Positions 1-7,794 of a DNA stretch of 64,000 nt are shown here, piece after piece (the first letter of the stretch is position 1; each line of letters starts with the position of its first letter). The notes under the pieces are model-generated. The model had not been told where the DNA came from. It was given only the letters and a program-made list of their open reading frames with translations, and did no database searches. The DNA lies in assembly GCF_013363995.1 (NCBI RefSeq), contig NZ_JABWGO010000001.1, positions 1,187,222 through 1,251,221 on the forward strand. Reading direction: 5' to 3'. This DNA is from Nonomuraea rhodomycinica. Lineage in GTDB: Bacteria > Actinomycetota > Actinomycetes > Streptosporangiales > Streptosporangiaceae. The position numbers were made by a program, and so were the translations under genes.

Positions 1-44
1 CCCTCGGCCCCCAGCTACAAACCCCCCCGCGTCCTCTCCGCCCC

Positions 45-64
45 GGGGGGGGGGTGGCCCCCCC
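45..64. terminator. G/C homopolymer hairpin past the RiPP operon
   Basis: A run of ten G (45-54) is followed by TGG and seven C (58-64), allowing a 7-bp G:C stem with a 3-nt loop. It lies just beyond the end of the minus-strand short peptide ORF, where a terminator would be expected. No U tract follows. Such homopolymers are also prone to sequencing error, so the base count may not be exact. Confidence 0.3.
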
Positions 65-121
65 TCGGGGTGCGGGGCGCGGGGCCGGGCCGGGGGGCCC
101 GCCACGGCTGCCGGAGATGGA

Positions 122-187
122 CTACCAGATGTACCAGGCCTGCCGGTTGATCCGGCGGCCGGTGACGCGGCGCAGCAGCTTCCTCAT
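122..187 (-). CDS. Atropopeptide-type RiPP precursor (21 aa)
   Basis: This 21-codon ORF reads leader MRKLLRRVTGRRINRQ followed by AWYIW and a TAG stop. The ATG at 187 has a perfect nine-base Shine-Dalgarno, AGGAGGTGA (193-201), five bases upstream. The leader is strongly basic (seven Arg/Lys) and the C-terminal five residues are almost all aromatic. AWYIW equals the first five residues of the tryptorubin A core AWYIWY, the founding atropopeptide, whose aromatic side chains are cross-linked by one cytochrome P450. A P450 gene ends 17 nt upstream on the same strand, so the pair forms a two-gene operon. The product is inferred to be a cross-linked pentapeptide released after leader removal. No protease or transporter gene is visible beside it. 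The missing terminal Tyr relative to tryptorubin A is seen directly: TAG follows the Trp codon. Confidence 0.82.
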   Translation of the reverse strand: MRKLLRRVTGRRINRQAWYIW

Positions 188-192
188 GGAGT

Positions 193-201
193 TCACCTCC
201 T
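193..201 (-). promoter_or_regulatory. Perfect ribosome binding site of the short precursor
   Basis: AGGAGGTGA is fully complementary to the usual actinobacterial 16S rRNA 3' end and sits 5 nt before the ATG at 187, starting 3 nt after the P450 stop codon (205-207). This is the main evidence that the 21-codon ORF is translated, probably coupled to P450 translation. Confidence 0.8.
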
Positions 202-204
202 TTC

Positions 205-1395
205 TCAACGAGCGAAGGGGGTCCGGTGCAGTTGGAACGGAGGAGGGGTGATGATGCCCGCCACGTGGGGCTGTCCGCGACCGCCGCGCACTTCAAGACG
301 GGCGCTGTCGGTCACGGCGGCGAGCAGGTCGCAGGCCAGGTCGCGGGCGACGACGGCGCCGGCGCAGGTGAACGGGCCGCCGCCGAAGGGCAGGTAGGGC
401 CCGCGGGGGCCGGGGCCGTCCCACCTGCCGGGCCGGAACCGGGTGGCCTCGGGCCAGTGCCGTTCGTCGCGGTGCAGCAGATAGGCGCAGACCGACACGC
501 TGTCCCCCGGCTCCAGCCGCACGCCGCCGACCTGATGGGCGCGCAGTACGGGGCGGCCCAGCAGCCACGCCACCGGCCACAGCCGCAGCGACTCCCGTAC
601 GGCCGACTCCGCGGGCACGGCCGCCAGGTCGACGCCGTCGGTCGCGGCTGCCAGCAGCGCCCAGGCGACCACGTGGCCCACCGGCGCCACCGAGGTTCGG
701 AAGAGCAGCAGATACACCTGGGCGAGGTGCGCGGCAGGCGTATCGGGCGGGGCGGCCTCGAGTACGGCGTCCAGCAGGTCGCCCTGCCCGCCGGGCCGCG
801 GGCCGGCCCGGCGGGCGAGTACCTCGCCGGTGAGCGCCCGCACCACGCGTGCCCACAGGGCCCGCCGCATCACGCTCGCCAGCTGGCCGCTGGGACGGAT
901 CAGGACATCGTTCCACACCACCTGCTCCATCAGCTCCCGCAAGAGCGGCGGGCTGTCCGGCCGCAGCAGCACCTCGGCCAGGAACCGGTACGCGGCGGCC
1001 CGCCCGGCCGAAGGCCACTCGCTGACCTCTCCCAGCTCCGCCACCACGGCGGGCAGCCGCTCCCGATGCGCGGCCAGATGGGCGCGTAACGTCGCGCGGG
1101 CCGCCCGCCCGATCGCGACCTGCGTCTCCCGCGGCTCCAGCCGGCCGCCGCGGACGTGGAAGAAGTCCGACACGTCGTCGTAGTGGCCCTCATCGTCGTG
1201 CAGCACCCGCAGGGCCTCCGCCGGGTCGGCCACGCACAGCGACCCGTCGTCAGGCAACCGGAACACCGGGCCCCGCTCGCGGGCCGCGTGCTCGACGAAC
1301 CCCAGGGGGTCCCGCCGATACCACCGCGCCGCCCCGTGCGGCCACGGCCGTGTCCCGCCGGGAGCGGCCCGATCCGGTTCTCCGACCGTCGTCAT
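205..1395 (-). CDS. Cytochrome P450, candidate atropopeptide cross-linking enzyme
   Basis: From the ATG at 1395 the protein is about 396 aa, a normal bacterial P450 length. The K-helix ExxR is ESLR (Glu about residue 268) and the haem-binding motif is FGGGPFTCAG with the ligand Cys near residue 344. The I-helix region (LFRTSVAPVGHVVAW) lacks the usual acid-Thr oxygen-activation pair, as in some P450s doing phenol or indole coupling rather than hydroxylation. AGGTGGGA lies just before the ATG; in-frame starts upstream (ATG 1413, GTG 1437) have weaker sites. The gene is followed by the short AWYIW peptide. Inferred role: C-C and C-N biaryl cross-linking of that peptide. A redox partner is not encoded nearby. 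A generic P450 is the alternative if the peptide is not expressed. Confidence 0.85.
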   Translation of the reverse strand: MTTVGEPDRAAPGGTRPWPHGAARWYRRDPLGFVEHAARERGPVFRLPDDGSLCVADPAEALRVLHDDEGHYDDVSDFFHVRGGRLEPRETQVAIGRAARATLRAHLAAHRERLPAVVAELGEVSEWPSAGRAAAYRFLAEVLLRPDSPPLLRELMEQVVWNDVLIRPSGQLASVMRRALWARVVRALTGEVLARRAGPRPGGQGDLLDAVLEAAPPDTPAAHLAQVYLLLFRTSVAPVGHVVAWALLAAATDGVDLAAVPAESAVRESLRLWPVAWLLGRPVLRAHQVGGVRLEPGDSVSVCAYLLHRDERHWPEATRFRPGRWDGPGPRGPYLPFGGGPFTCAGAVVARDLACDLLAAVTDSARLEVRGGRGQPHVAGIITPPPFQLHRTPFAR

Positions 1396-1562
1396 TCCCA
1401 CCTGCCCATGCATCCGTGATCTCGGGTGTACGCGCACGCCCGCCGCCTGCCGGTACGCGGTGACGGCGGCAAGGACGACACCAAATCAGGAATAGTGCCG
1501 GTTAATAAGTGAACGGTGAGGAGTATCGCCACTGAACTTACAGAATCGGAGGAATTTCGGCA

Positions 1563-1655
1563 ATGAATGCACTGTGTCATAATGTCATTGCCGGCCGTGT
1601 GGAAGATGGCGCTATATCTCCGAGAAAGCGCCGCCGGGCGCTTTCTCGGAGGTGA
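1563..1655 (+). CDS. Possible 30-aa ORF ending in a hairpin
   Basis: An ATG at 1563 is preceded by GGAGGA about nine bases upstream and opens a 30-codon ORF beginning MNALCHNVIAGRVEDG and ending in a basic tail (PRKRRRALSRR). The end overlaps the 15-bp inverted repeat at 1618-1651, which encodes much of that tail. Nothing recognisable. It may be chance. Confidence 0.2.
   Translation: MNALCHNVIAGRVEDGAISPRKRRRALSRR
1618..1651. terminator. 15-bp perfect hairpin
   Basis: Arms 1618-1632 and 1637-1651 are perfectly complementary with a 4-nt loop. A second, smaller hairpin (GTGAAAT / ATTTCAC, 1652-1668, loop GGC) follows directly. No long U tract is present, so a terminator, attenuator or protein-binding site is possible. 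Confidence 0.45.
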
Positions 1656-1701
1656 AATGGCATTTCACGGTGAGTGCACATGAGGGCTTCCAGGACCCCG
1701 C

Positions 1702-2291
1702 GTGGGTTACGGTGCCGGCATGCTGCTGCGCCTGCTGTGGAAGCCTCTGCCCGAGTCGTGGCCGGCAACAGCGCCCGAGCGGCTTACTGGGCTGCGCGGC
1801 CTGGTCGCCCGGCTGCGGGCTATGGCCGCGGGTGCACCGCAGCGCGACGATGTCGAGCGGCGGGTGCGGCGGGCGGCGACGCAGGCGATCGTCCGCGAGG
1901 CCTTCCAGCAGACGGTCGCCGAGCAGGACAGCGAGCATCGCGGGCCGGCCGAGTTCGCCGATGCGTGGAAGGCTCGCCTGGCTTCGGGTGGAGTCTGTAC
2001 GCCGCGGCCAGCCAGGCCAGATCGGAGACGATCGCGCGTGCCAACGCCACGCCCAGCCGCCGTCGAGGAGCGGACGACGCTCCGACCGTGTCGTATGAGT
2101 TCTCCATCGCCGCCGATGGCGACTACTCACTCGGGCGCGTCCAGTACGCGATCTGCAAGCACTGCGGCGTCGGCCTACTGAAAAAGATCAGCTTCTCGCC
2201 CGAGTGGCACTGCTGCGGGTTCGGCACTCTTGCCCTGCGCGAACCGGAGACCCGCCACCCGGGCGACCAGCACCCCTGCCCGCACTTCTGA
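1702..2291 (+). pseudogene. Frameshifted GNAT-like protein remnant
   Basis: The first half reads as coding in one frame (from the ATG at 1702, including RLLWKPLPESWPATAPERL). Coding character then moves to another frame after about 2070, which carries VQYAICKHCGVGLLKKISFS and WHCCGFGTLALREPETRHPG and ends in CPHF at 2291. That second part resembles the C-terminal region of actinobacterial GNAT-fold proteins with a CxxC knuckle, including the usual -PHF end, but part of the expected acetyl-CoA-binding segment is missing. One or more frameshifts plus an internal deletion are inferred. It is probably non-functional. Confidence 0.5.
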
Positions 2292-2658
2292 GCGTTCGAT
2301 CCGCCTCTCCACCAGGCACCGTTGATCTCTTGACGAAGGGCAGCGTGTCTGCCGGGGGCAGCCGGTGCAGCGCCGCTCGCCCAGACGCCGGGTCGCGGCC
2401 GCGACTCGGACGAGGAGCGGCAGCCCCCAGGCCTGGCGCAGCCGGACGAGGTCATCGGAGGTCGGCCACGCCACGATCGACGACGTGGAGATCCGGGTGG
2501 CGGCGCTGATCCGCAGGTGCGATCTCGCCGGACTCGACGCCACGCTGAGCCGCACAGTCAGCGCGTGCCGGCTGGATGATCGCAACCGCCGCAAGGCGCC
2601 CGGACCACTGCAAGCCGGGATCAATTCCCGCGCAAGGCGCCGCCCTTAGCGTCGCAGC
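2292..2658. other. Gap without a convincing gene
   Basis: About 370 bases separate the GNAT-like remnant from the secreted protein gene. One reading frame (2365-2649, plus strand) contains a helix-like stretch, VEIRVAALIRRCDLAGLDA, that could be a gene relic, but it has no ribosome binding site and I do not recognise it. Confidence 0.4.
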
Positions 2659-3297
2659 GTGTTCAAACGACTGCTCCTCGGCGCCGCTCTCACCGCGGCT
2701 ACGACACTGACGCTCGCCTCCGCCGGACCCGCCTTCGCCGCTCGCGCCTCGGCCGGGACGCCCGCGCCCGGCAAGGTGGCGAACAAGCTGTTCCGCGCCT
2801 GGCTGGCCGCCGACCGCGCGGCCGCGGCGAAGGCAGCCACCCCTGCCGCGGTCAAGACGATCTTCACTTATGCCTACCGCGCGCCCGATCGCTTCGACGG
2901 CTGCTCCGGCAACGTGTGCAGGTTCGTGCACACAAGCGTGCGCGTGCCCGGCGGGCTTGACGGCATCGCGATGGTGGTCACCGGCTCGAAGGTCAGCAAG
3001 GTCTACCTGTCGCGGCACATCACCGAGCCGCCCACCGTGGCCAAGCATCTCTTCGCCGCCTGGAAGCGGGGCGATGAGTACGGCGGGCTCGAGGTCGCCA
3101 CCTCCGCCACGGTGCAGAAGCTGTTCAAGGTCACCTACGACCCGCGCGGCGTCACCTACTTCTTCCAGGGCTGCAGCAAGGAGCCGCGGGGCTACTCGTG
3201 CGCCTACTCCTATGAGGGCGGTGCGATGCTGATGCACGTACGGGGCTCCAGGAACGCCGGCTACGAGGTTCGCTCGATCTCCTACCTGGCCGACTGA
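2659..3297 (+). CDS. Secreted protein with two repeated Cys-pair modules
   Basis: This 212-aa protein starts at GTG 2659; an in-frame TAG at 2647-2649 excludes an earlier start. A Sec signal peptide ends near AFA-A at residue 27-28. The mature part is an internal duplication. Module 1 runs from VANKLFRAWLAADRAAAAK to GCSGNVCRF and module 2 from VAKHLFAAWKRGDEYGG to GCSKEPRGYSCAY. Each has a helical start (LFxAW), a Tyr-rich middle and two cysteines that could form a disulfide. The function is unknown; duplicated secreted proteins of this build occur in actinomycetes. Neighbours are decayed genes, so context does not help. Confidence 0.7.
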   Translation: MFKRLLLGAALTAATTLTLASAGPAFAARASAGTPAPGKVANKLFRAWLAADRAAAAKAATPAAVKTIFTYAYRAPDRFDGCSGNVCRFVHTSVRVPGGLDGIAMVVTGSKVSKVYLSRHITEPPTVAKHLFAAWKRGDEYGGLEVATSATVQKLFKVTYDPRGVTYFFQGCSKEPRGYSCAYSYEGGAMLMHVRGSRNAGYEVRSISYLAD

Positions 3298-3546
3298 GGG
3301 GAGAGCAGTCAGAGGCTTGCCAGGGCGACTGCAGGCGGCCCTACGCGATCGAAGACCTCCCGGGTGACGCAGCTGAGCCATGCTCAGCTGCCAGCGGGTC
3401 TTGATCGCGGTCCACTCGGCGGCATCCCGGCGGCGATGCCACCCTTTCTCAAGGTCAAGATCACGCTGAGTACCCAGGTATCGCTACGCGATGCACGAGG
3501 CTCCACCCGCCCGGGCTGGGTCTCATTGTCTGTTCCGCGCGAACCT

Positions 3547-3603
3547 TGCGACGTCCGGACCAATCCTGCGATCGCCGCTGCGACATCCGTACCAATCCTG
3601 CGA
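3547..3603. repeat. Two 25-bp direct repeats, period 32 bp
   Basis: Copies at 3547-3571 and 3579-3603 differ at only two positions and share the core ACCAATCCTGCGA. Each begins and ends in TGCGA. Closely spaced repeats of this sort are typical of transposase-binding ends, for example in IS21-like elements. The adjacent 3673-3888 ORF has an IstA-like N-terminal helix-turn-helix. Confidence 0.5.
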
Positions 3604-3672
3604 CAGGAGAGATCTAAAACAGAGACACCGTGAGAGAGACAGCAATGGACCAAGGCACCCGCGGCCAGCTCA

Positions 3673-3888
3673 TCAGTCGGCCACCCGCCGCCTGGACGCT
3701 TCGGCAGGGCCCTCGGTCGGGATAAGCGCGGGCGGACTCGGCCGGCCGGGCAGTAGCCCGGTCAGCGCAGTTCGGATGGCGGCCCGGCTCACTCCATGCG
3801 CGCGGGCGAGAGCCGCGATCGAAGTGCCGTGTGCAGCGAGTACGTCAACCGTCATGATCGCCGAATAGGACGTCGCAAGCTCGATCAA
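3673..3888 (-). pseudogene. Helix-turn-helix fragment, possible transposase N-terminus
   Basis: This 71-codon ORF contains IAALARAHGVSRAAIRTALTG, a plausible helix-turn-helix like the DNA-binding start of IS21-type transposases or Hin-like resolvases. No catalytic domain follows; the frame ends after a Pro-rich tail. Beside the 32-bp-period repeats it is best read as a transposon remnant. A free-standing small DNA-binding protein is possible. Confidence 0.35.
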
Positions 3889-3952
3889 CGGGCCGGTCCC
3901 TCATCAGCCCGCGGCGATCGTGCCATATGTCTATTTATGGGAAGATTGATGC

Positions 3953-4390
3953 ATGGGAGCATCAGTTAGGCAGGTTCAAGTCACCTTCGACTGCGCATCA
4001 CCTGAGCGCGTCGGTCGTTTCTGGTGCGAAGTGCTGGGATACGTCGCGCCGCCGCCACCGGAGGGGTTTGCCAACTGGGACGACTTCACTCGCACGCTGC
4101 CGCCTGAGCAGCGGGATTCATGGTTCGCGTGCACCGACCCCTCGGGCGTGGGTCCGCGCCTGTACTTCCAGCGCGTTCCGGAAGGCAAGGTTGTTAAGAA
4201 CCGGCTGCACCTTGACGTGCGGGTCGGCACCGGGCTGGTGGGTGAAGAGCGCCTGGCGGCCCTTGAGGCCGAATGCGCGCGACTGATCTCGCTCGGTGCG
4301 GTCCGCGTGCGGCTCCTACCGGCCGATGAGGACAACGAGTCGTGCCTGGTCATGCAGGACGTCGAGGGCAACGAGTTCTGCCTCGCCTGA
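3953..4390 (+). CDS. VOC superfamily (glyoxalase/bleomycin-resistance-like) protein
   Basis: This 145-aa protein has the two-lobed pattern of glyoxalase-like proteins: QVTFDCASPERVGRFWCEVLGY at the start of lobe 1, RLHLDVRVG starting lobe 2, and QDVEGNEFCL at the end, where VOC enzymes carry a metal-binding Glu. The family includes dioxygenases, isomerases and antibiotic-binding proteins; the substrate cannot be told. It stands alone between the mobile-element debris and the carotenoid oxygenase operon on the other strand. Confidence 0.8.
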   Translation: MGASVRQVQVTFDCASPERVGRFWCEVLGYVAPPPPEGFANWDDFTRTLPPEQRDSWFACTDPSGVGPRLYFQRVPEGKVVKNRLHLDVRVGTGLVGEERLAALEAECARLISLGAVRVRLLPADEDNESCLVMQDVEGNEFCLA

Positions 4391-4572
4391 GTGGGGAGGC
4401 AGGAGCCCCCGCCTGCGGTGTCGGCGTGAACGCCACGCCGGACAGCCCAACGCGGAGATTGTTGAGCGCCATGATCGGGAATTCCGGCACATGCGTCGGC
4501 TCCACGGTTGTGCCGGCGGGGTGAGGGCGACTCCGGGCAGCCGCTCCGCGAAACGCACTACACAGGAAGCAG

Positions 4573-4604
4573 AACGCCGCGTCGTTCGTGAACGGCGCGG
4601 CGTT
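4573..4604. terminator. Hairpin after the SRPBCC gene
   Basis: AACGCCGCG (4573-4581) pairs with CGCGGCGTT (4596-4604). It lies 12 bp past the stop codon of the minus-strand operon and downstream of the plus-strand VOC gene, so it may serve both. Confidence 0.5.
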
Positions 4605-4615
4605 GGAAACTGTTT

Positions 4616-5056
4616 TCAGGCGTTCTCGGCCGTCTTCTTCAGGCGCTCCAGCCAGGCCGTCAGCGAGGCATCGAGCGCGGCGGCCATGCTCTCGGCATCG
4701 GCGCGGATGGGGTCGCCGTCCCAGGACTCCTCGGTGTGCACCTGGACGATGCCGTCGGCCTCGGTGAACGTCCACTGGTGGATCCCGTCGATGCCGTGCG
4801 CGGGGCCGCCCCAGAGGATGCGGTACGGCTCCTCGACCGCGTACACGGTGGAGGCGATCTCCATCCCGAACGTGGTCCAGTGGAAGACCGAGCCGGGGAC
4901 CAGAGGGCCGTCGGCGGAGGCGGCGGTGATGTCGCTCTGCCAGGAGGTCCAGCCGGACACGTCCGTGTGCAGGTCCCAGACCCGCCGCAGAGGCGCGTCG
5001 ATGGTGATGGAGTGGCGGGCGACGACGGGGGCGGAGGTGTCGATTCCGGTGATCAC
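4616..5056 (-). CDS. SRPBCC (START-like) family protein
   Basis: A 146-aa protein starting at GTG 5056, which overlaps the stop codon of the carotenoid oxygenase gene by four bases (GTGA). The pattern HSITIDAPLRRVWDLHTDVSGW, then VPGSVFHWTTFGMEI and a C-terminal helix rich in Ala and Leu, is that of the polyketide cyclase/START-like SRPBCC fold with a hydrophobic ligand cavity. Tight coupling suggests it binds, carries or modifies an isoprenoid or apocarotenoid connected with the oxygenase. No catalytic residues can be assigned. Confidence 0.75.
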   Translation of the reverse strand: MITGIDTSAPVVARHSITIDAPLRRVWDLHTDVSGWTSWQSDITAASADGPLVPGSVFHWTTFGMEIASTVYAVEEPYRILWGGPAHGIDGIHQWTFTEADGIVQVHTEESWDGDPIRADAESMAAALDASLTAWLERLKKTAENA

Positions 5057-6390
5057 TTGTTGTCCTCGATCCAGTGGCCGTGGATGCCGGCGGGCACCCT
5101 GCGGGGGAGTTCCACGATGGCGATGGGGTCGCGTGCGATGTCGGTGGCGTCGAGCACGAGCAGCTGGGAGGCGTCGGCGTGCAGGTCGCTGACGATGGTG
5201 AGCAGGTAGCCGTCGTCCTCGCCGGTCGCGCCCTCGGCGGGGACGAACACGGCCTCGCCCGGCATGCGGTGCTCGCCGTGTGACAGCAGCTGCCGGCGTC
5301 CGGTGGCGGTGTCGAACTTGATGGTGTGGTAGCCGGACAGGCCCGCGCCGGGGAAGGCGACGGCGTAGCTGTAGCGGTTGGTCGCGCCGGTGAGGTCGTC
5401 GTTGATGGAGGGGAACTCGGTGGCGAGGTCGTCCAGGGGCTCGTCGGTGGCCTTGCCGGTGGCGGGGTCGAGGATCCAGCGGTGGAGGGTCGAGCCCGCG
5501 TCGGGGCTGACGCCGTACCCCGGCGCGCCGATCCACCACTTCCAGGAGCTCTCCCACGACGACCGGTCGTAGCGCGGGCCTTCGACGACGACGCGTCCGT
5601 GCCGGTCGACGTAGGCGTTGGTGACGTGCAGGAGCGCGGCCTGCTCGACCTCGAACCAGGTCACCCGCGACGGCCCGGTACGCGGCATGACCCCGATCCT
5701 GAACGGCACGTCGTCGTGCCACCGGTACGGGATGCCCGAGTGCTCGGCATGGTCGAAGACCACCGGCGAGTTGAGGAACACGACGTGCTCGCGCGTGATG
5801 GCGAAGTCGTGCATGAGCGACGGGCCCGACCCGTCGACGACCTCCGAGCGGACGATCTCCCCGGAGGCGGAGGCGACGTGGTAGGTCAGGTAGGGCGGGA
5901 ACGGGCTGTAGCTGTAGAAGTGCAGCTCGCCGGTCACCGGGTCCTCCTTGGGGTGAGCGGTCATCGCGCTGGTGAGCTTGCCGCCGAAGTCGTACACGCC
6001 GACGGTGTCGAGGTCGGCGGTGACCTCCCAGGGCAGGTTGGCCTCCTGGAGGGCGAGGTAGCGACCGCCGTGGAAGATGATGTTGGTGGCGGCGGCGCTG
6101 ACCTCCAGCTCGGTGCCGGTGAACGGCACGCCGTCCAGGAACGGGGTGCGTACCCAGCGGTTGCGGTACCACTCGGCGCGCCCGCCGGACAGCCGCACGC
6201 CGTGGATCATGCCCTCGCCCCTGAACCAGTGGCTGGGGGTGATGCCCGGCTTGGGGTTGTGGCCGTTGCGGAAGTAGCGGCCGTTCAGCTCCGGCGGCAG
6301 CGTGCCGTGCACGGTGAGCTCGCGAGCAGTGATCTCATCGGTTACCGGGGTGAAATGGCCGGTGAGGTACGGCTTGGGCAGTTCCGTCAT
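5053..6390 (-). CDS. Carotenoid cleavage oxygenase
   Basis: A 445-aa member of the carotenoid/stilbene cleavage dioxygenase family, seven-bladed propellers with a non-haem Fe(II) held by four His. Candidate ligands appear in order: TAHPKEDP, PSLMHDFAIT, LLHVTNAYV and near the C-terminus PAGIHGHWIE. The motif RYFRNGHNP near residue 40 is also typical. The ATG at 6390 shares one base with the stop codon of the upstream transporter gene (TGATG). No carotenoid biosynthesis genes are nearby, so the substrate may be scavenged, made elsewhere, or a non-carotenoid such as a stilbene. Confidence 0.9.
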   Translation of the reverse strand: MTELPKPYLTGHFTPVTDEITARELTVHGTLPPELNGRYFRNGHNPKPGITPSHWFRGEGMIHGVRLSGGRAEWYRNRWVRTPFLDGVPFTGTELEVSAAATNIIFHGGRYLALQEANLPWEVTADLDTVGVYDFGGKLTSAMTAHPKEDPVTGELHFYSYSPFPPYLTYHVASASGEIVRSEVVDGSGPSLMHDFAITREHVVFLNSPVVFDHAEHSGIPYRWHDDVPFRIGVMPRTGPSRVTWFEVEQAALLHVTNAYVDRHGRVVVEGPRYDRSSWESSWKWWIGAPGYGVSPDAGSTLHRWILDPATGKATDEPLDDLATEFPSINDDLTGATNRYSYAVAFPGAGLSGYHTIKFDTATGRRQLLSHGEHRMPGEAVFVPAEGATGEDDGYLLTIVSDLHADASQLLVLDATDIARDPIAIVELPRRVPAGIHGHWIEDNK

Positions 6391-7730
6391 CAAAGGTCGT
6401 CCTTTCGGATCGTGACAAGGGTGATCAATACGGTCAGGAGGGTGATGAGGGCGGCGGCTACGAACGTTCCGCGGTAGCCGCCGGTGAGCGAGACGGTGGT
6501 CAGGACGGCGAGGCCGATCGCGCCGCCGATCTGCCGGGTCGCGTTGACCAGCCCACCCGCGAGACCGCTGTCGGCGGCCGGCACGCCCGCCGCCGACAGC
6601 GCGGTGAGCTGGACGAACGCCGCTCCCAGCCCGGCGCCGATAAGCACCGAGGGGCCGAGCAGGGCGTTCAGGAAGGTCCCGTCGGACGGGGCCCGCGCCA
6701 GCCAGGCGAGCCCGGCGGCGAGCAGGAGCAGCCCGCCCGCCAGCACGACCCGGCCAGACAACCGCCGGGTCAGCCGGGGAGTCGCCCAGGAGGCCAGGGT
6801 GATCATCAGCGCGAGCGGGAGCTGGGTCAGCCCCGCCTCCATCGGCGTGTAACCGAGGATGCGCTGCTGGTAGAGCGGCAGGAAGAAGAACAGGCCGAGC
6901 CAGACCGCGCCCAGCAACGCCATCAGCACATTGGACGCGGCGACCGAGCCGACCTTGAAGACGCGCGGGGGCACCAGGGGGTCGGCCGACCGGCGTTGCA
7001 GGTGGAGGAAGAGGCCGAGCAGCAGCATCCCCGCGGCCACGGCGGGCCAGACGCCGCCGGACACCCCGTACGTGAGGGCGGTCAGCCCCAGGGTGACGGC
7101 GAGCGCGCCCGGCAGGTCGAGACGGCCGCCGCGTGGCCGGTCGGCGGGCAGCAGCCGCCAGGTGGCCACCAGCACGGCCACGGCCACCGGGACCATGACC
7201 CAGAACACCGAGCGCCAGCCGTAGGTGTCGCTGAGCAGACCGCCGAGCAGCACGCCCGCCGCCCCTCCGACGCCGGAGACAGCGCCCCACACGCCGAGCG
7301 CGGCGCCGCGTCGTGGCCCGTCGTGGAACAGGGTCAGCACCATGGCCAGCGCGGTGGGCGCGAGCAGCGCCGCGCCGACGCCCTGGACGGCTCTGGCCGC
7401 GATGAGCGTGACGACGTCGTCCGCAAGCGCCGCGCCGAGCGAGGAGGCGGCGAACAGGGCAGTACCGAGCAGGAAGACGCGGCGCAGCCCGTACACGTCA
7501 CCGGAGCGGCCGCCGAGCAGCAACAGCGAGCCGAAGGCCAGCACGTAGGCGTTGACCACCCACGACAGCCCGGCGGGATCGAGCCCGAGCCCGGTGCGCA
7601 GCTGCGGCAGTGCGACGTTCACGATCGAGGTGCTCAGCACCACGAGGAACTGAGCCGTGGCGAGGACCGCCAGCGGCGTCCAGCCCGTCGTGGTGGTGGC
7701 CGGGGAGACGGAAGCGCTGCTCATGGCCAT
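6390..7730 (-). CDS. MFS exporter, DHA2 (EmrB/QacA) type
   Basis: A 446-aa membrane protein with many hydrophobic segments. Motif A is GGRSGDVYGLRRV between TM2 and TM3 and antiporter motif C is GAVSGVGGAAGVLLGG in TM5. Family members are proton-driven drug or metabolite exporters. It is the first gene of an operon with the carotenoid oxygenase and SRPBCC genes and diverges from the large LuxR regulator. It may export the cleavage product or an inducing toxic compound. ATG codons at 7730 and 7724 are both possible starts. Confidence 0.88.
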   Translation of the reverse strand: MAMSSASVSPATTTTGWTPLAVLATAQFLVVLSTSIVNVALPQLRTGLGLDPAGLSWVVNAYVLAFGSLLLLGGRSGDVYGLRRVFLLGTALFAASSLGAALADDVVTLIAARAVQGVGAALLAPTALAMVLTLFHDGPRRGAALGVWGAVSGVGGAAGVLLGGLLSDTYGWRSVFWVMVPVAVAVLVATWRLLPADRPRGGRLDLPGALAVTLGLTALTYGVSGGVWPAVAAGMLLLGLFLHLQRRSADPLVPPRVFKVGSVAASNVLMALLGAVWLGLFFFLPLYQQRILGYTPMEAGLTQLPLALMITLASWATPRLTRRLSGRVVLAGGLLLLAAGLAWLARAPSDGTFLNALLGPSVLIGAGLGAAFVQLTALSAAGVPAADSGLAGGLVNATRQIGGAIGLAVLTTVSLTGGYRGTFVAAALITLLTVLITLVTIRKDDL

Positions 7731-7794
7731 GACACTCGCAGCGGCCGGGGAATGCTCGCGTCGGTGGTTCTCACCTATCCGGGGGCCGCGCCGC

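Larger units (their letters stand above)
3298..3952. other. 650-bp gap with transposon-like debris
   Basis: No intact gene is seen. The stretch contains two 25-bp near-identical direct repeats (from 3547 and 3579) and a short minus-strand helix-turn-helix ORF (3673-3888). It reads as the remains of a mobile element. Confidence 0.4.

Noticed and set aside
1392..1580. A 62-codon minus-strand ORF upstream of the P450 as a second peptide precursor
   Set aside because: It has no ribosome site, overlaps the P450 start and lacks an aromatic core.
4616..6172. A 518-codon minus-strand frame covering the carotenoid oxygenase gene
   Set aside because: Only the last 146 codons (the SRPBCC protein) are coding; the rest is an Arg/Pro-rich shadow of the oxygenase in another frame.
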